In this document: one piece after another, positions 1-10,557 of the stretch
Position numbering within the stretch: position 1 is the stretch's first letter
How the letters are laid out: each line of letters opens with the position of its first letter
Origin: Bryum argenteum
Lineage: Eukaryota; Streptophyta; Bryopsida; Bryales; Bryaceae
DNA: 64,000 bases
Reading direction: 5' to 3'
Assembly: GCA_037043015.1 (NCBI GenBank)
Contig: CM073325.1
Location: forward strand, 15,293,001 to 15,357,000
Program-made: the position numbers and the translations under genes
The notes under the pieces: model-generated
Database searches by the model: none
What the model was told of the DNA's origin: nothing
What the model saw: only the letters and a program-made list of their open reading frames with translations

Positions 1-604
1 GGCTCTCGATTTGCAGGACGGTGTTATGTTCACAACTGCTCAATTTGCCCTGTACGCTGGGCCTCCTGGACTCCAACAACAGACTCCAACAACAAGCGAG
101 CTTGTTATGTTCATATGTATATTAAACGCCACTGAACTGCTCCGACTTGGTGTTATAGCACACTGTAGTTTGAGACTTCCACATCTTACAGCTTAGAGTA
201 TGGACGAGAACTCAGAACAGGAGCTGAATAGCTCATTCTCAGATGAAAATTAGCGGCGCTTACAGTTGATACACATGGCCTATCGTGAGATGGAGACACT
301 ACTTTGAGCAAATCCAATGGAAAAGCTTGGTGACTGACATTCTTCTGAGTTGAGTCGCATTGATGGCCTTTTGAGAGGGTTATATGGACATAATCAACAT
401 GCGAAAGCCTTCAGAGGTTGTTCTTGGGTTGTATTAGCAAGTGGAAATGTTTTTTTTTTTTTCTTTTTTTTCTTTCTTGGAATGTGTATCTAAATCTTGT
501 ATTCCAGAAGTGAAACATTCCTACGACATCTATAAAGTTGAGTCATGGAGTGTGTAGATTAGACAACATCTTGACATCCAGAATAAAAAATCAAGATTAC
601 TGTA
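1..604. other. Unassigned leading stretch
   Basis: I see no convincing gene here. Short open frames are present, but none has a recognisable motif. A T-rich run lies at about 449-473. The stretch ends at the TA dinucleotide that borders the foldback element starting at 605. Confidence 0.5.
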
Positions 605-1539
605 CAGTCGGGTACAGAAATAATTCGAACTGCATTTGAAGGCACTTTTTGAAAAAAGTTTGAAATGTGCCTGTATACTCAAAAATGATCGGAATTGCAA
701 TCCGTAAAAAACATTGAAACCACATCAGAGTGTTTGATACTATCATTGCCAAAAATTGCTTCTTTTTTGTAAAAATTTTCAAAGAACTAAATCTCTACAT
801 GTTCCATCCATAATTGACCACTGTCACTTTGTGCTTCAATTACAATGTTCATTTTCACTTGCAAAACTGATATGAGTGCGATAAGTTGTTCATTAGATAC
901 TTGAGCATATGCTTATTGAATCATTGATGTGTTCCTTGTTTGTTTCTTGGGTAGGAGGGATGTCTAAGAATGTGCTTGTGACTATTCAATTTTTCTCAAA
1001 ACTTTGTGAAGCCATTCACACTACTAGAAATGTCCTACAAGGACTTAAAGGATGGTTTGATAAAGTTAGGGTGATTACTTTCATAAGCTCATTGCCAAAC
1101 TCGAATTCTTTTAGCATTCTCGAAGAGTTTAAATCAAAGTTCAATTTCCCACCTAAGTGTTGATTGGGAACTTATCACAAAACTACTCCAACTCAAAAGT
1201 TTAGAGGGAGCAAGTGTTTTTGAACATTCAACAATGAGCTCAAGTATCTAAAGAACAACTTATGGCACTCATATCAGTTTTGCAAGTGAAAATGAACATT
1301 GTAATTGAAGCACAAAGTGACAGTGGTCAATTATGGATGGAACATGTAGAGATTTAGTTCTTTGAAAATTTTTACAAAAAAGAAGCAATTTTTGGCAATG
1401 ATAGTATGAAACACTCTGATGTGGTTTCAATGTTTTTTACGGATTGCAATTCCGATCATTTTTGAGTATACATGCACATTTCAAACTTTTTTCAAAAAGT
1501 GCCTTCAAATGCAGTTCGAGTTATTTCTGTACTCGACTG
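605..1539. mobile_element. Non-autonomous Tc1/mariner-like foldback element
   Basis: Two arms of roughly 300 bp (605-904 and about 1234-1539) are inverted copies of each other with scattered mismatches and small indels. The outer ends read CAGTCGGGTACAGAAATAA and the complement of TTATTTCTGTACTCGACTG, and each is bordered by TA (603-604 and 1540-1541). CAGT-type termini with a TA target duplication are typical of the Tc1/mariner/pogo superfamily. The same 60-residue frame can be read outward from both arms, which is a by-product of the inverted repeat. The spacer (905-1233) holds one 84-codon open frame in which I do not recognise a transposase motif. It is probably a deletion derivative with long terminal inverted repeats. 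Confidence 0.75.
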
Positions 1540-1876
1540 TACTGTACATCTCTTTACCGAAAACACTTCAATCTCCTGTAACTCGATCAAGCACCAGCTA
1601 TCACAATCAAAAAGTTCCTAAATCAGTAACAAATTCGCTCGAGTTGCCACATGATAATTCATCGCTGAATCACTGATACTGTACCATCACTCGACCGAGG
1701 ATTCACGATCGGCATGTGCAGGTAGAGAACTTACACTTGGAACTCTCTTGAGAGCAACCTGATGTTAGAGATGTTTTACTCAAAAGAGAACAGAAATTTG
1801 ATTCATTGTAAAATGAGACAAGCAACATCAATCTCAAAGCTAATTCCATCAATCAATCAGATGTAAAGAAAGAAAT

Positions 1877-2143
1877 CTACTTCCACGAGGAGGTTCGGGT
1901 CACAAAAGATTTTGACTGTCCATAGTGTTGGACACGGGCATGCGCTACAGAGGGATTGTTGTACCTCTGCATGTTGTCAAAGTAAGCATTGTATTGGGAG
2001 TTTTGTGTGGGAGGCTGGACCTTGGGCTTGAACGCTGGATGGCATCCAGTGTGGACCGGTTGTGGTCGGCGAGTTTCAACGCGAACTTTCGGTTGAGATT
2101 TATCCCACGCTACACCTCCAGGCAGTGTTTTTTCTAAAGACAT
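1877..2143 (-). CDS. Hypothetical small basic protein or exon, 88 aa
   Basis: This open frame starts MSLEKTLPGGVAWD and is rich in Pro, Gln, Arg and Tyr, with a tail ending TRTSSWK. Its composition is more protein-like than that of most chance frames nearby, but I recognise no family. A second open frame just upstream on the same strand (2159-2377) is separated by a stop and a frame change, and I found no intron that joins them. A block of about 20 bp reading CCTCCAGGCAGTGTTT near 2117 recurs in inverted form near 2243-2262, so the two frames may share a duplicated segment. It could be the last exon of a gene whose other exons I could not find, or a chance frame. Confidence 0.25.
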   Translation of the reverse strand: MSLEKTLPGGVAWDKSQPKVRVETRRPQPVHTGCHPAFKPKVQPPTQNSQYNAYFDNMQRYNNPSVAHARVQHYGQSKSFVTRTSSWK

Positions 2144-2377
2144 GTGGCCCCAAGCCTGTCATCCCTTGATTGTTACATTTTTGGAGGGATACAAGACGAT
2201 TTGCTCCGGGTTGTCAAATCTGGCGAAATTTCGCCAGTAAAAGAAACACTGCCTCCAGGCTTGTGAACTGTTGCTCCCGTGTATCCCCTCCATGGTGCTG
2301 GTCGTTGCGTGCTCATAGTACAGGGGATCCATTGACATGAAACTGCATCTAAGCAAAAGGCGCAGCACAAGTTCCAT

Positions 2378-3335
2378 TGATTCTTCTAAGAATGATATGG
2401 TACTTCCACATTACGCTCTCAAATCAGAAGCTTAGTCAGGGTTCCGTGATCCATGTAACTAAGCTTTCAATACTGAATAATATAATATCAATCCTGTTGA
2501 CCTAACGGCATCAGGTGGATATAGAAAGCATCCCTGAATGCTAAGCGGCGTTCAATCACAACAACAATCGCCGCACGATCATGGATGTTGTGGTAAGACA
2601 ACATCATCTGCAAAGAATGCGGACGATCCTACTCTTTTTGAGAGCGGAATTCTCTGCGATCTCGCAAATTTCTGGATAGAATATTTTCCGCGATCCTGTT
2701 CTTGAAGACCCTGTTGTGTAGATGTGTCCATGAGTCGATCGATTCTGGAAAAGAAACATCGCTATCAGATCAAATTCGGAGAGGTGGGTACCGATTCTCC
2801 AAAGGAATTGTGATTCCAGTGATGCAGAATTTAGGTCTTGTGCTCCATCTCTGGACATGCATCAGGGCCACTTCATACTTGGGGCCGGATTGAAAGCCGG
2901 CCCCAATTCTTCAAATTTTAACCAATAGTTGGCTTGATTTTTTCAAATCGGGCCCAAGGGCTTTATACTAGGGCCCAACCGAAACTTCAATTTATCCTAT
3001 GTCACATCCTATGTGGCACTGTTTTGGCGCCAAAATGTTGGGACCCGAGTGATGCAAGTGGGACAAGGTTTACCCCGGCCCGAACTTCCCAACTTGGGCC
3101 CGAACTCTAGCCATTGAATCCGACTCGCTCTCCGGCCGGCCCCAGCCTGCGTATAAAATGGGCTTGAGGAGAAGCACTGCGGTCCCTTGCATTTAAGGGT
3201 TGAGCCACTGGCAAGCCAATTATGTGAAATCAAAACAAGTCTTTGGTGAATTTTCACCTTAAAATGAATCCCAAAATTATGATTTCAAGATGAATTCCAA
3301 TTTTTTTTTTTGTTGTTGGAAGATCGAAATCTAAA
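2378..3335. other. Unassigned stretch with a short GC-rich hairpin
   Basis: No supported gene. A compact perfect inverted repeat at about 2879-2905 (TTGGGGCCGG, an 8-base loop, CCGGCCCCAA) marks the start of a GC-richer tract that runs to about 3160 and contains several GGGCCC-type words. This tract may be an eroded repeat. Confidence 0.4.
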
Positions 3336-3339
3336 TAAT

Positions 3340-3850
3340 CCTAGTGTTGAATTTACTGTAGTGTTTTTAGAATGAAAAAACATAGAAAGTACATGGTTTT
3401 TGAGGAGCTGTAATTGCTTCATTCACCGTTAGATCTGAACTTCATATGTTGGTTTGAGTTTGGTTCTTGTGGTAAGAATATTTTCTCTAACCAAGATGTG
3501 AGGAAGATATGGTATTCATTTTAGTGCAAGGGGACTACTTTTTGACCTTTGTAAATCTTGTAGTTTTTTTCACAATTGCAAGGCTATTATTTGAGCCAAG
3601 ATACTTTATTTATGATTCTTTTGGGTGCAAGAGTGTTTTTGAGATGAAGATGACTGACTTTCTAGTCAATGGTTTATTTGCACTGTGGTAGCTTTGTTGG
3701 TAGAATTTTCACTCCAAAGTGAAAATGATGAACTTTCGTAGCCCGATCTGCTCACTTATATGCTACGATCTCTTAATCCATGAGGTGAAATGACTAAATT
3801 TTTGATCCACATAACCTAAAATAAGTTTACTACAAGTTTGTATGCTTGAA
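3340..3850. repeat. Dispersed repeat family D, copy 1
   Basis: This AT-rich tract resembles tracts at 12.9-13.76 kb, 48.55-49.44 kb and, in part, 57.72-58.02 kb. The shared landmarks, in order, are a clause about TTGCTTCATTCACCGTTAGAT, a run of GGTAGAATTTTCACTCCAAAG, then GTGAAAATGATGAA followed by ACGATCTC and CCATGAGG. No coding frame is conserved between the copies, so this is probably a non-coding or long-dead transposable element. Confidence 0.55.
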
Positions 3851-3934
3851 ATCTAGATGGTTTAACTATAACTTCATCTATAACACTTTCTTTGAAAATA
3901 TTTCAATTCTAATAATATATTATTGTTTAATATA

Positions 3935-5320
3935 TATACTAGTATAAGTGTGTCTTCCGGACACGCAAGACAAAAATAATTATTCTTGATTACTTTGTAA
4001 GTAAGGTCCCCTTTGTCCCAATGGGTGAGCTCTTTATTTGGTGTTCTTTAAAAACTACCCCCTATCCTCACTACCCTCGTTGATGGTCCCCATGCTTTTA
4101 AGATTTATAGCATGTCTCGGTTCTTGATGAATTATAGCATGTCCTCCGTTCCATTGTTCCTAGTTTCCCCTCTTCCGTTCTAATTTCACATTCTTCATTT
4201 TTTTTTGTTGCTGGTCCCTAATTCCAAACTCATGTTCCACGTTCCCATCATTTGTTTCATGTTCCTCGGTCCACAACTTCCCTTCTTGGTTTCCATCATT
4301 CGTTTCTGGTTCCCATCCTTTGTACCCTCCGATGTTCCTGTGATCTCCTGTTCACTTCTTTGCTCCCATTTTCATGTGCTTATTCCTTGTCCCTTTTACT
4401 TCTTGTTATATTATAAGATCTAAGAAACTCTTAATAACAATTAAATACCAATTATGAAACTCTTCAAAACCTTTAAAACTTTTCATATCCTCTATACATG
4501 ACCAAATGATGATGACCATGACCATTCATGTATGGACATATAAAGAGACCGATCGTGTTTTTTTACATATAGATTAGTATATACGCGTGTCTTGTAGACA
4601 CGCAAAAAAAAGAGAGATTATTTGTTTAATTTGTTAGTAAGGTCGCCCTTACTAACAACCCAATTGTCCCGATAGGTGAGCTCTTTATTTGATACTCTTT
4701 AAAAATTACCTCCTATCCCCGGTTCTCTCATTGGTCCCGCTGCTTTTAAAGATTTATAGCATGTCCTCCAGTTCCTCATTCCCTTCTCCCTAGTTCCCCG
4801 TCTACTGTTCTGGTTCCCCATTGTTAGTTTTTTGTTACTCCTTCCCTATCTCCAAATTCCCCTTCCCGCTTTCCATCCTTTGACCTCATTCACTGTCCCA
4901 CAACTCCCCTTCTTGGTATCCATCATTCGTTCCTAATTTCCATCATTCGTTCCTAGTTCCCATCATTCGTTCCTAGTTCCCATCATTTGTTCCTAGTTCC
5001 CATTATTCGTTCTTAGTTCTCATCATGCGTTTCTAGTTCACATCGTTTGTTCCTATTTCTCATTATTTGTTCATCGTTCCCATCCTTCACTCCCAGTTCC
5101 TGTCTTTTGTTCCTGGTTTCTAGTTCCCCTCACATAATCCCTTAATCTCCCGGTCACTCCTTCTTTGCTCCCATTTTCATGTTACATATTCCTTGTCCCT
5201 TTTACTCCTTGTTATATTATTAGGATCTAATAAACTCTTAATAACAATAAAATATCACTTACCAAAACTCTTCAAAAACTTTAAAACTCTTCATGCTGTA
5301 TATATAGCCAAGGCCCCTTA
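3935..5320. repeat. Diverged tandem duplication of about 0.6 kb
   Basis: The block at about 3950-4520 is repeated at about 4570-5310. Each copy opens with a short hairpin (GTGTCTTCCGGACAC in the first, GCGTGTCTTGTAGACACGC in the second), then a conserved GGTGAGCTCTTTATTTG, then a C/T-rich tract, and ends with AAACTCTTCAAAA. The sequence that follows the first copy at 4495-4520 reappears only at 5453-5480, so about 140 bp seems to be inserted at the end of the second copy. No gene is visible. The small open frame at 4205-4423 is low-complexity C/T sequence. Confidence 0.6.
4917..5095. repeat. Minisatellite, unit about 21 bp
   Basis: About eight imperfect tandem copies of a unit close to CATCATTCGTTCCTAGTTCCC lie inside the second copy of the duplication. 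The first duplicate has only two or three loose copies of this unit, so the array expanded after the duplication. Confidence 0.75.
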
Positions 5321-6527
5321 GCTTTATCGCTGTCTTTTTAAAATACTTATCGGTAAATTTCCGCTTTTAGAGGGGTTAGGGGCTCTGTGATTGGCTCATA
5401 GGGAATGGAAACTAACAAAAACGTATTCTATTAAAGTGTTAAGAGATATAGACATGACCAAATGATAATGACTTTCACCATGCATCGCCGAGGACGATAG
5501 ATTGAGTACGCCCGTGCAAAATTTTTGAAGCTTATTTGACTTTTAGAACCTTCATGTAGTTTATTTTTGAGAAAAGATATAAAAACAAGAATTTGACCGT
5601 CTTTAATTATTGTGAGAATGTGCATCTACAAGTTGACGAGTTTCGGCACAAAGTTTTTAAAAGAAATTCCTAAATCTTAAATTTTGACAAATTTTTATGA
5701 ACGAATTGGAAAATTACAAAAAACTATGAATTTAGCCTCGTTATATTTGACTTGTGTCGTTGCGAATTTTTCTAAAGCTTGAGTCACTTTGAAATCTAAT
5801 TAGGAATTTGATCATATAGAAATTCTAAAATAAATAAATAAATAAAATTTGAAAGTTTTAATTTTTTTGGGTTCGTTTTGGGCTTGAAAACTAAAATCTG
5901 CATTATAGAATTTAAATATTGGAGTTTAAAACCGCAATTTCTATAACAAGCACCTTGCAAATATAAGGAACATCTAGTGAATATATTGATCTTAACTACT
6001 TCATTTAGATTGCCCAAAATAGCATAAAGCCATTTTGGCTATCTTGGATCTGTAGGGGTTAATAGCATATCAATTCAGAATTGATAATGATGAGAATTTT
6101 GAATTATTTTTGAGTACCGATATAATCTGATATAACATTCTATACGACCTTACAACTCCAATTATATGATGCACATGATTTCTAACAAATCTATTACAAG
6201 ATTGTGCAATTGAAGTTCAAATATCTCACTTTCAATATCACTAATAATAGGGGTTAGGAAAAGAAGAGTGTTATTTTTCTCAAGAATAAGACTATAAAAA
6301 AGCAACTATTTCACAATTTGACAAGAACTTTGCAACCTATCTCTTATTTGCTAGTCATCAGAAGCTGAAATAAAACAGAAACCACTTCTAATTGCTATCA
6401 ATTCCGAAAAGGATTATAGAACTAAAGGAGTTAAAGAGGAGTTATATATCCAATATGTTTGATTTTGGAAATGAGCATTGACAAATCTTTGTCTTGTTGT
6501 AAGGTGTGCTTTATCTTGATTTTCTTT
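5321..6527. other. AT-rich stretch without a gene
   Basis: I see no exon, RNA gene or clear repeat beyond simple AT-rich sequence. It lies downstream of the HAD-fusion gene, which ends at 6806 on the minus strand, and may include its 3' flank. Confidence 0.4.
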
Positions 6528-6531
6528 TTAA

Positions 6532-6791
6532 CCCCTAACTCTCCTTAAAACCCAAAACGGGTTTTGGAGGTTCGCGCAAGAGAAAAACTCAGCCAACTTT
6601 GACCATTATAATCTCACAAATGAGGAAGAATGAACGGTTCATATTTGGTATGTGAAAAGAATGTCAGATGAACTTTGAGATCTTACGGTTGAATATTTTA
6701 AATAATGCTTGGATTGAGATTTTTTGAGCTTAATCTGAAGGAAGGTCAAATTTTGTGACTTAGACTGTTTTGCAACAAGGAGAGTTAGGGG
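6532..6791. mobile_element. TTAA-flanked MITE, family A copy 1
   Basis: This 260-bp element has perfect 15-bp terminal inverted repeats, CCCCTAACTCTCCTT at the left and its complement at the right. TTAA borders both ends (6528-6531 and 6792-6795). A TTAA duplication with CCC-initial termini is the signature of piggyBac-type transposition, so I infer mobilisation by such a transposase; none is encoded here. The element sits 14 bp beyond the stop codon of the HAD-fusion gene, so it is probably within that gene's 3' untranslated region. Confidence 0.8.
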
Positions 6792-6805
6792 TTAACAACT
6801 TATTT

Positions 6806-9800
6806 TTAAGAAGCAACAGGAATAGGAGGTGGGACTCCCGTTGAGGGGGTGGAATCATGACCCTGGGAACAAGCGTTCCCTGCACATGCCTCCTCGCCCA
6901 AGGCAATCCATAATGCAGAATCATGGTAATCTTGGATCAATACGGAAGCTCCATTGTCTCTCAACACCGGCCCCGGGTGCCCCGTGAGCAATCCTACGAC
7001 GGGTGACCCCGCCGCCCGTCCCGCCTTGATTCCCGACGGAGAATCCTACATTTCCATCAACTCTTATGTCAAATGTACATCTTTATGCTTAGATTGAGAT
7101 ATTTTACAAGCCCCTAACTTTCCTTAAAACCCAAAACGGGTTTTGGAGGTTCCCGCAGGAGAAAAAACTCAGCCAACTTTGACCATTATAATCTCACAAA
7201 TGAGGAAGAATGAACGGTTCAAATCTGGTATGTGGGAAGAATGTCAAGTGAACTTTGAGATCTTACGGTTGAATCTTTTGAAAAATGCTTAGATTGAGAT
7301 ATTTTGAACTTAATCTAAAGGAAGGTAAAATTTTGTGACTTAGACGGTTTTGCAACAAGGAAATTTAGGGGTTAAGAGTTTGAGTTGACGTGTTACCTCG
7401 AGGACAAAACATTGATTTGGTTCAACTCCAAGGAATTTGATGGCCTTCAAGTACGGATCGGGATACGGTTTAGGGTTGTCACATTCACTTCCCACCACAA
7501 CAATTTCAAAAAAGTCCGGAATTTTCAACGCTGCAATGACTTGCTCCGCATTTAATCTCGGAGAGTTTGTCACCGCGGCACGGCGTAGCCCGCGCTTAAT
7601 CACATACTTCGAAAATTCAAGGAACCCTGGTATGGGCTGGAGATCCTTTGCTGCTAGCCTGGTAAGGTAAGGACATTCCTACTTATTATTTTTAGATGCA
7701 TGTGCCATACAATGCTTTATTTGACTACATTACGACATATTAAGATTATTTGAATCAAAACTTTAATATGGTGAAACATCTTATATGCGGAGACTAACAT
7801 ATCCATGCAATGGGTATCCCCAATTGGCACAAATTTCATATTCAAGATGACATCAACCTACATTGATACATAATCCATTTTTGTCATGTGAAATCATGTG
7901 GGTGTATGCTAATTTGGATTTGAGATATTATTCCTAGTACTTTATGATATCTTTTCTCACAAACACACGATACTTTTTATGGAGATACCCTCGTAAGTAT
8001 CAAGAGTGGGTATTTGTGTCATTGAAGTACATACATTAAAACGTCTAGGAAATTGGATTTGTTGAGCGAGCTTACTTTCTATAGCGAGCTTCCTTTTCGT
8101 CCATCATAGCAATACGTTTTTTTTCCTCCATTTCGGGCATGAGTTCTTCGGCTATAACGTAGTTTAGCTTGCCACTCATTTGACGAATGAAAAACTCATG
8201 GCTGATGGGCACTCCACCATTGTATCCTTCCTGCATCCATATATCTGCACCCGTTTTATCATCATTCCACTTAGAAGCAAAATTACTCTTTGTACGAACT
8301 AATTATTTGGTCTTGCACAAGTAGAATTCAAGTAAATCGATTATTAGTTTAAGAAACTAACAAAAACTGACTTTTTAATCCCTAAAGATCCTTAAAACCC
8401 GAACAAAGTTCAGCCAACTTTGACTATTATTATTTTACAAATGAAGAAGAATCATTGGTTCAGATTTAGCATGCAGGTAGTATGTCAAGTTGACTTTAAG
8501 ATCGTATGGTTGGATCTTGTAGATAATATCTTAGATTGAATTTTTTTGGATCTTGAAGTAGAAGGAGTGTCTATTTTTGTTGGGTGAAGAATATACATAC
8601 CTCGGCAAGGACTTCTTGAAAGGCCAAGAAATGAATAGGATCAGAGTCAGCAATGGTGCCATCAATGTCAAACAAGATGGCCTTCAATTTATCACCCTGC
8701 GGAAGAGGCGAACACAATTTCTGATGCTCCTCCTGTTTGTGCACTGTTTCTGTAGGATGCTCACATGGCTTCAATGAGCCGCCTGGTTCTTGAGATTCTT
8801 GAGTTTCGGCCTTCTGCTCTGCAAAATCAACCTCTTCCTTTTATAGCTTGCTTGCTTCATTAACAACAAATCAAGTCTACTCAAATTATCATTGCATACA
8901 AGTCTTATGAATAAGGTACAGAAGTATGTTAGGAGCTTGTTGTATGTAGAACATTGTTGAGCTTTATTCCACTGACAAAGAGCTAGTTAACCAAACCAGA
9001 ACAATAATTCATGCCTTTGAGTTTTATTCTAGAACCCTAATTATGATTAGTAGTTGGAGCAAAGTGTGCACAAAATAATTTCAAGTGTAAATAAGTTACT
9101 GCACTAGTGGAAAGGTGGTGTGAGAAAAGTCATAGTGGTGTTTAAAGTGTTGCTGCCAATACCTGTTGTTGGGGTATTGGCATTACAAAGACTTTGATTC
9201 TCCAAGTTAAGGAGTGCACAAGAAGAGAGAGAAATTACCTGAGCGGGGCGAGCCTTTTGGGGAGTCTTTGTTGGGGTCAAAGAGAACCAAAGAGGTGTCT
9301 TTACCGCCATCACAAGTACCGGAGAGAGGATATTGCTCGCGATTTTCTTTCTTCACTTGAGGGCCTTCCAAGAGTGCAGGGCCATGGCATTTGCCATCAG
9401 TAACTAAACCAACATTGGTCGGGTCAGCAGCAGCAGCACCTGTGGGAAGCTTACATGATCCATCGGAGCAGTCTACAGGATTTGCGCTCTTGCAATCTGC
9501 AGGTTTACCTCCACTTTGTTTATTAGACTTGCATTGGCAGCTGGTGCCACACTTGCAACTCTCTTCATTGCATCCCTCGTCTCCTATATCACCACACTCC
9601 ACTACGTTATCAAAAAGAAGAAAAACAACAACATTGTACATATCAGCAATGTAGGACTAGTAATCCCCCAGGTCTTCAAAAACACACAATGGAGCACTCC
9701 TATTGGATCTAAAGACCGCATTTGGATAGGTTTAAGAAGACTCAAAGAGTGAGGTTTTTGTTTCTGTGCAATCTTTAGTAGAACAATCTAACTTCAATAT

Positions 9801-10557
9801 GCACAGATGCAGCAGTTGTACTCTACGTGAGGATTCCCCATATGGTTTTCTTTGAAGGTTTTGATAAATGCATGGGAGTTCAGAAATATTTAAAGCCTTC
9901 ATAGTAATTGTATTACATATTTATATGTGGGGATACTATGAGACAATAATATTTCAATGGACGCAATTTCACCGCCACTGAGACGTGAACATCTATCCTC
10001 TAGGAAACTAGATCAGCTCTTATGCTAGTGACAACCAAGTGTGACATTGTCGGTACGCGATTCGAAGCAAAGTATCAAATGAAAAGGATGCCTCAGATAG
10101 TGATAAATGATGATGCCACAATCAACAAGGGCTCCATGTTAGAGGAGCCCAAATACAGCAGCCTCACTGCCTCCCTCAAGCAAATAAAATGGACCTAGAG
10201 TTGTACAGATGATTGTCACTCATGGCGATGATGAATGCTGAGGAGCTGTAGGAAACCAATGCCCACCCCCCCTCCAAAACTGAAAAATACGGTTGGCTCT
10301 CTGATTCACATTGCTTACAACTTCCTAATGGTATTACCTGGGCACTCGCACTTCCCATCTACTGAAAGACACTGTTGAGTTGGTGAACCTGTAAAAGCGG
10401 ACTGTTGTACTGCTGGATTGATTGAAGGAACAGAAGTTCCTGCATTTGTAGGATCAGCTGAGGCAGCGAGCTCTAGAGTTGGTGCAGAAGCTGCAACAAC
10501 AGGCTGTTGAGTTGGGGGAGAAGCGGCAACGGCAGACTCATCGGTAGGGCTTGACAT
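6806..10557 (-). CDS. Metallothionein-like domain fused to HAD phosphatase
   Basis: Six exons (10338-10557, 9239-9601, 8601-8818, 8076-8230, 7397-7658, 6806-7045) have GT/AG borders and matching phases and join into 485 aa. Residues 1-195 are Ala/Pro/Thr-rich, then Cys-rich, with CxC and CxxxCxC spacing (DGKCECP, then ESCKCGTSCQC) like metallothionein. From about residue 240 a haloacid dehalogenase domain follows: nucleophile and acid/base Asp245 and Asp247 in DIDGT, motif II Thr349 in VTNS, motif III Lys382 in NPKPYPDPY, and motif IV Glu406-Asp407 split across the last intron. A cap region lies between motifs I and II. The HAD part resembles the plant SGPP/GPP sugar-phosphate phosphatases, so dephosphorylation of small phospho-sugars is likely. 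Metal binding by the N-terminus is inferred. MITEs lie in two introns and just after the stop. No targeting peptide is obvious. The HAD identity is firm; the fusion rests on splice phase. Confidence 0.82.
7111..7371. mobile_element. TTAA MITE, family A copy 2 (intronic)
   Basis: This is a 261-bp relative of copy 1, in the last intron of the HAD-fusion gene. The right border is TTAA (7372-7375) but the left border reads CAAG, so one side of the target duplication is mutated or was replaced. The 30 bases before it resemble an internal part of the same family, which suggests a nested or recombined insertion. Confidence 0.7.
8379..8585. mobile_element. TTAA MITE, family A copy 3 (truncated)
   Basis: A family A copy in intron 3 of the HAD-fusion gene. 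The left end is preceded by TTAA (8375-8378) and reads TCCCTAAAGATCCTT. The internal landmarks CAGCCAACTTTGAC and GGTTGGATCTT are present. The right terminus is lost near the exon 3 donor. Confidence 0.6.

Noticed and set aside
597-782. Small protein repeated in two places (also at 1419-1676)
   Set aside because: The repeated peptide is the product of the two inverted arms of a transposable element, with no independent coding signal.
8571-8774. A separate HAD gene starting at the internal Met in MKPCEHP
   Set aside because: The exon is open upstream to a good acceptor at 8818/8819, the residue in frame at the preferred position is Leu-Lys with no start, and the phase matches the Cys-rich exon. 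I kept one fused gene and listed the alternative as a test.
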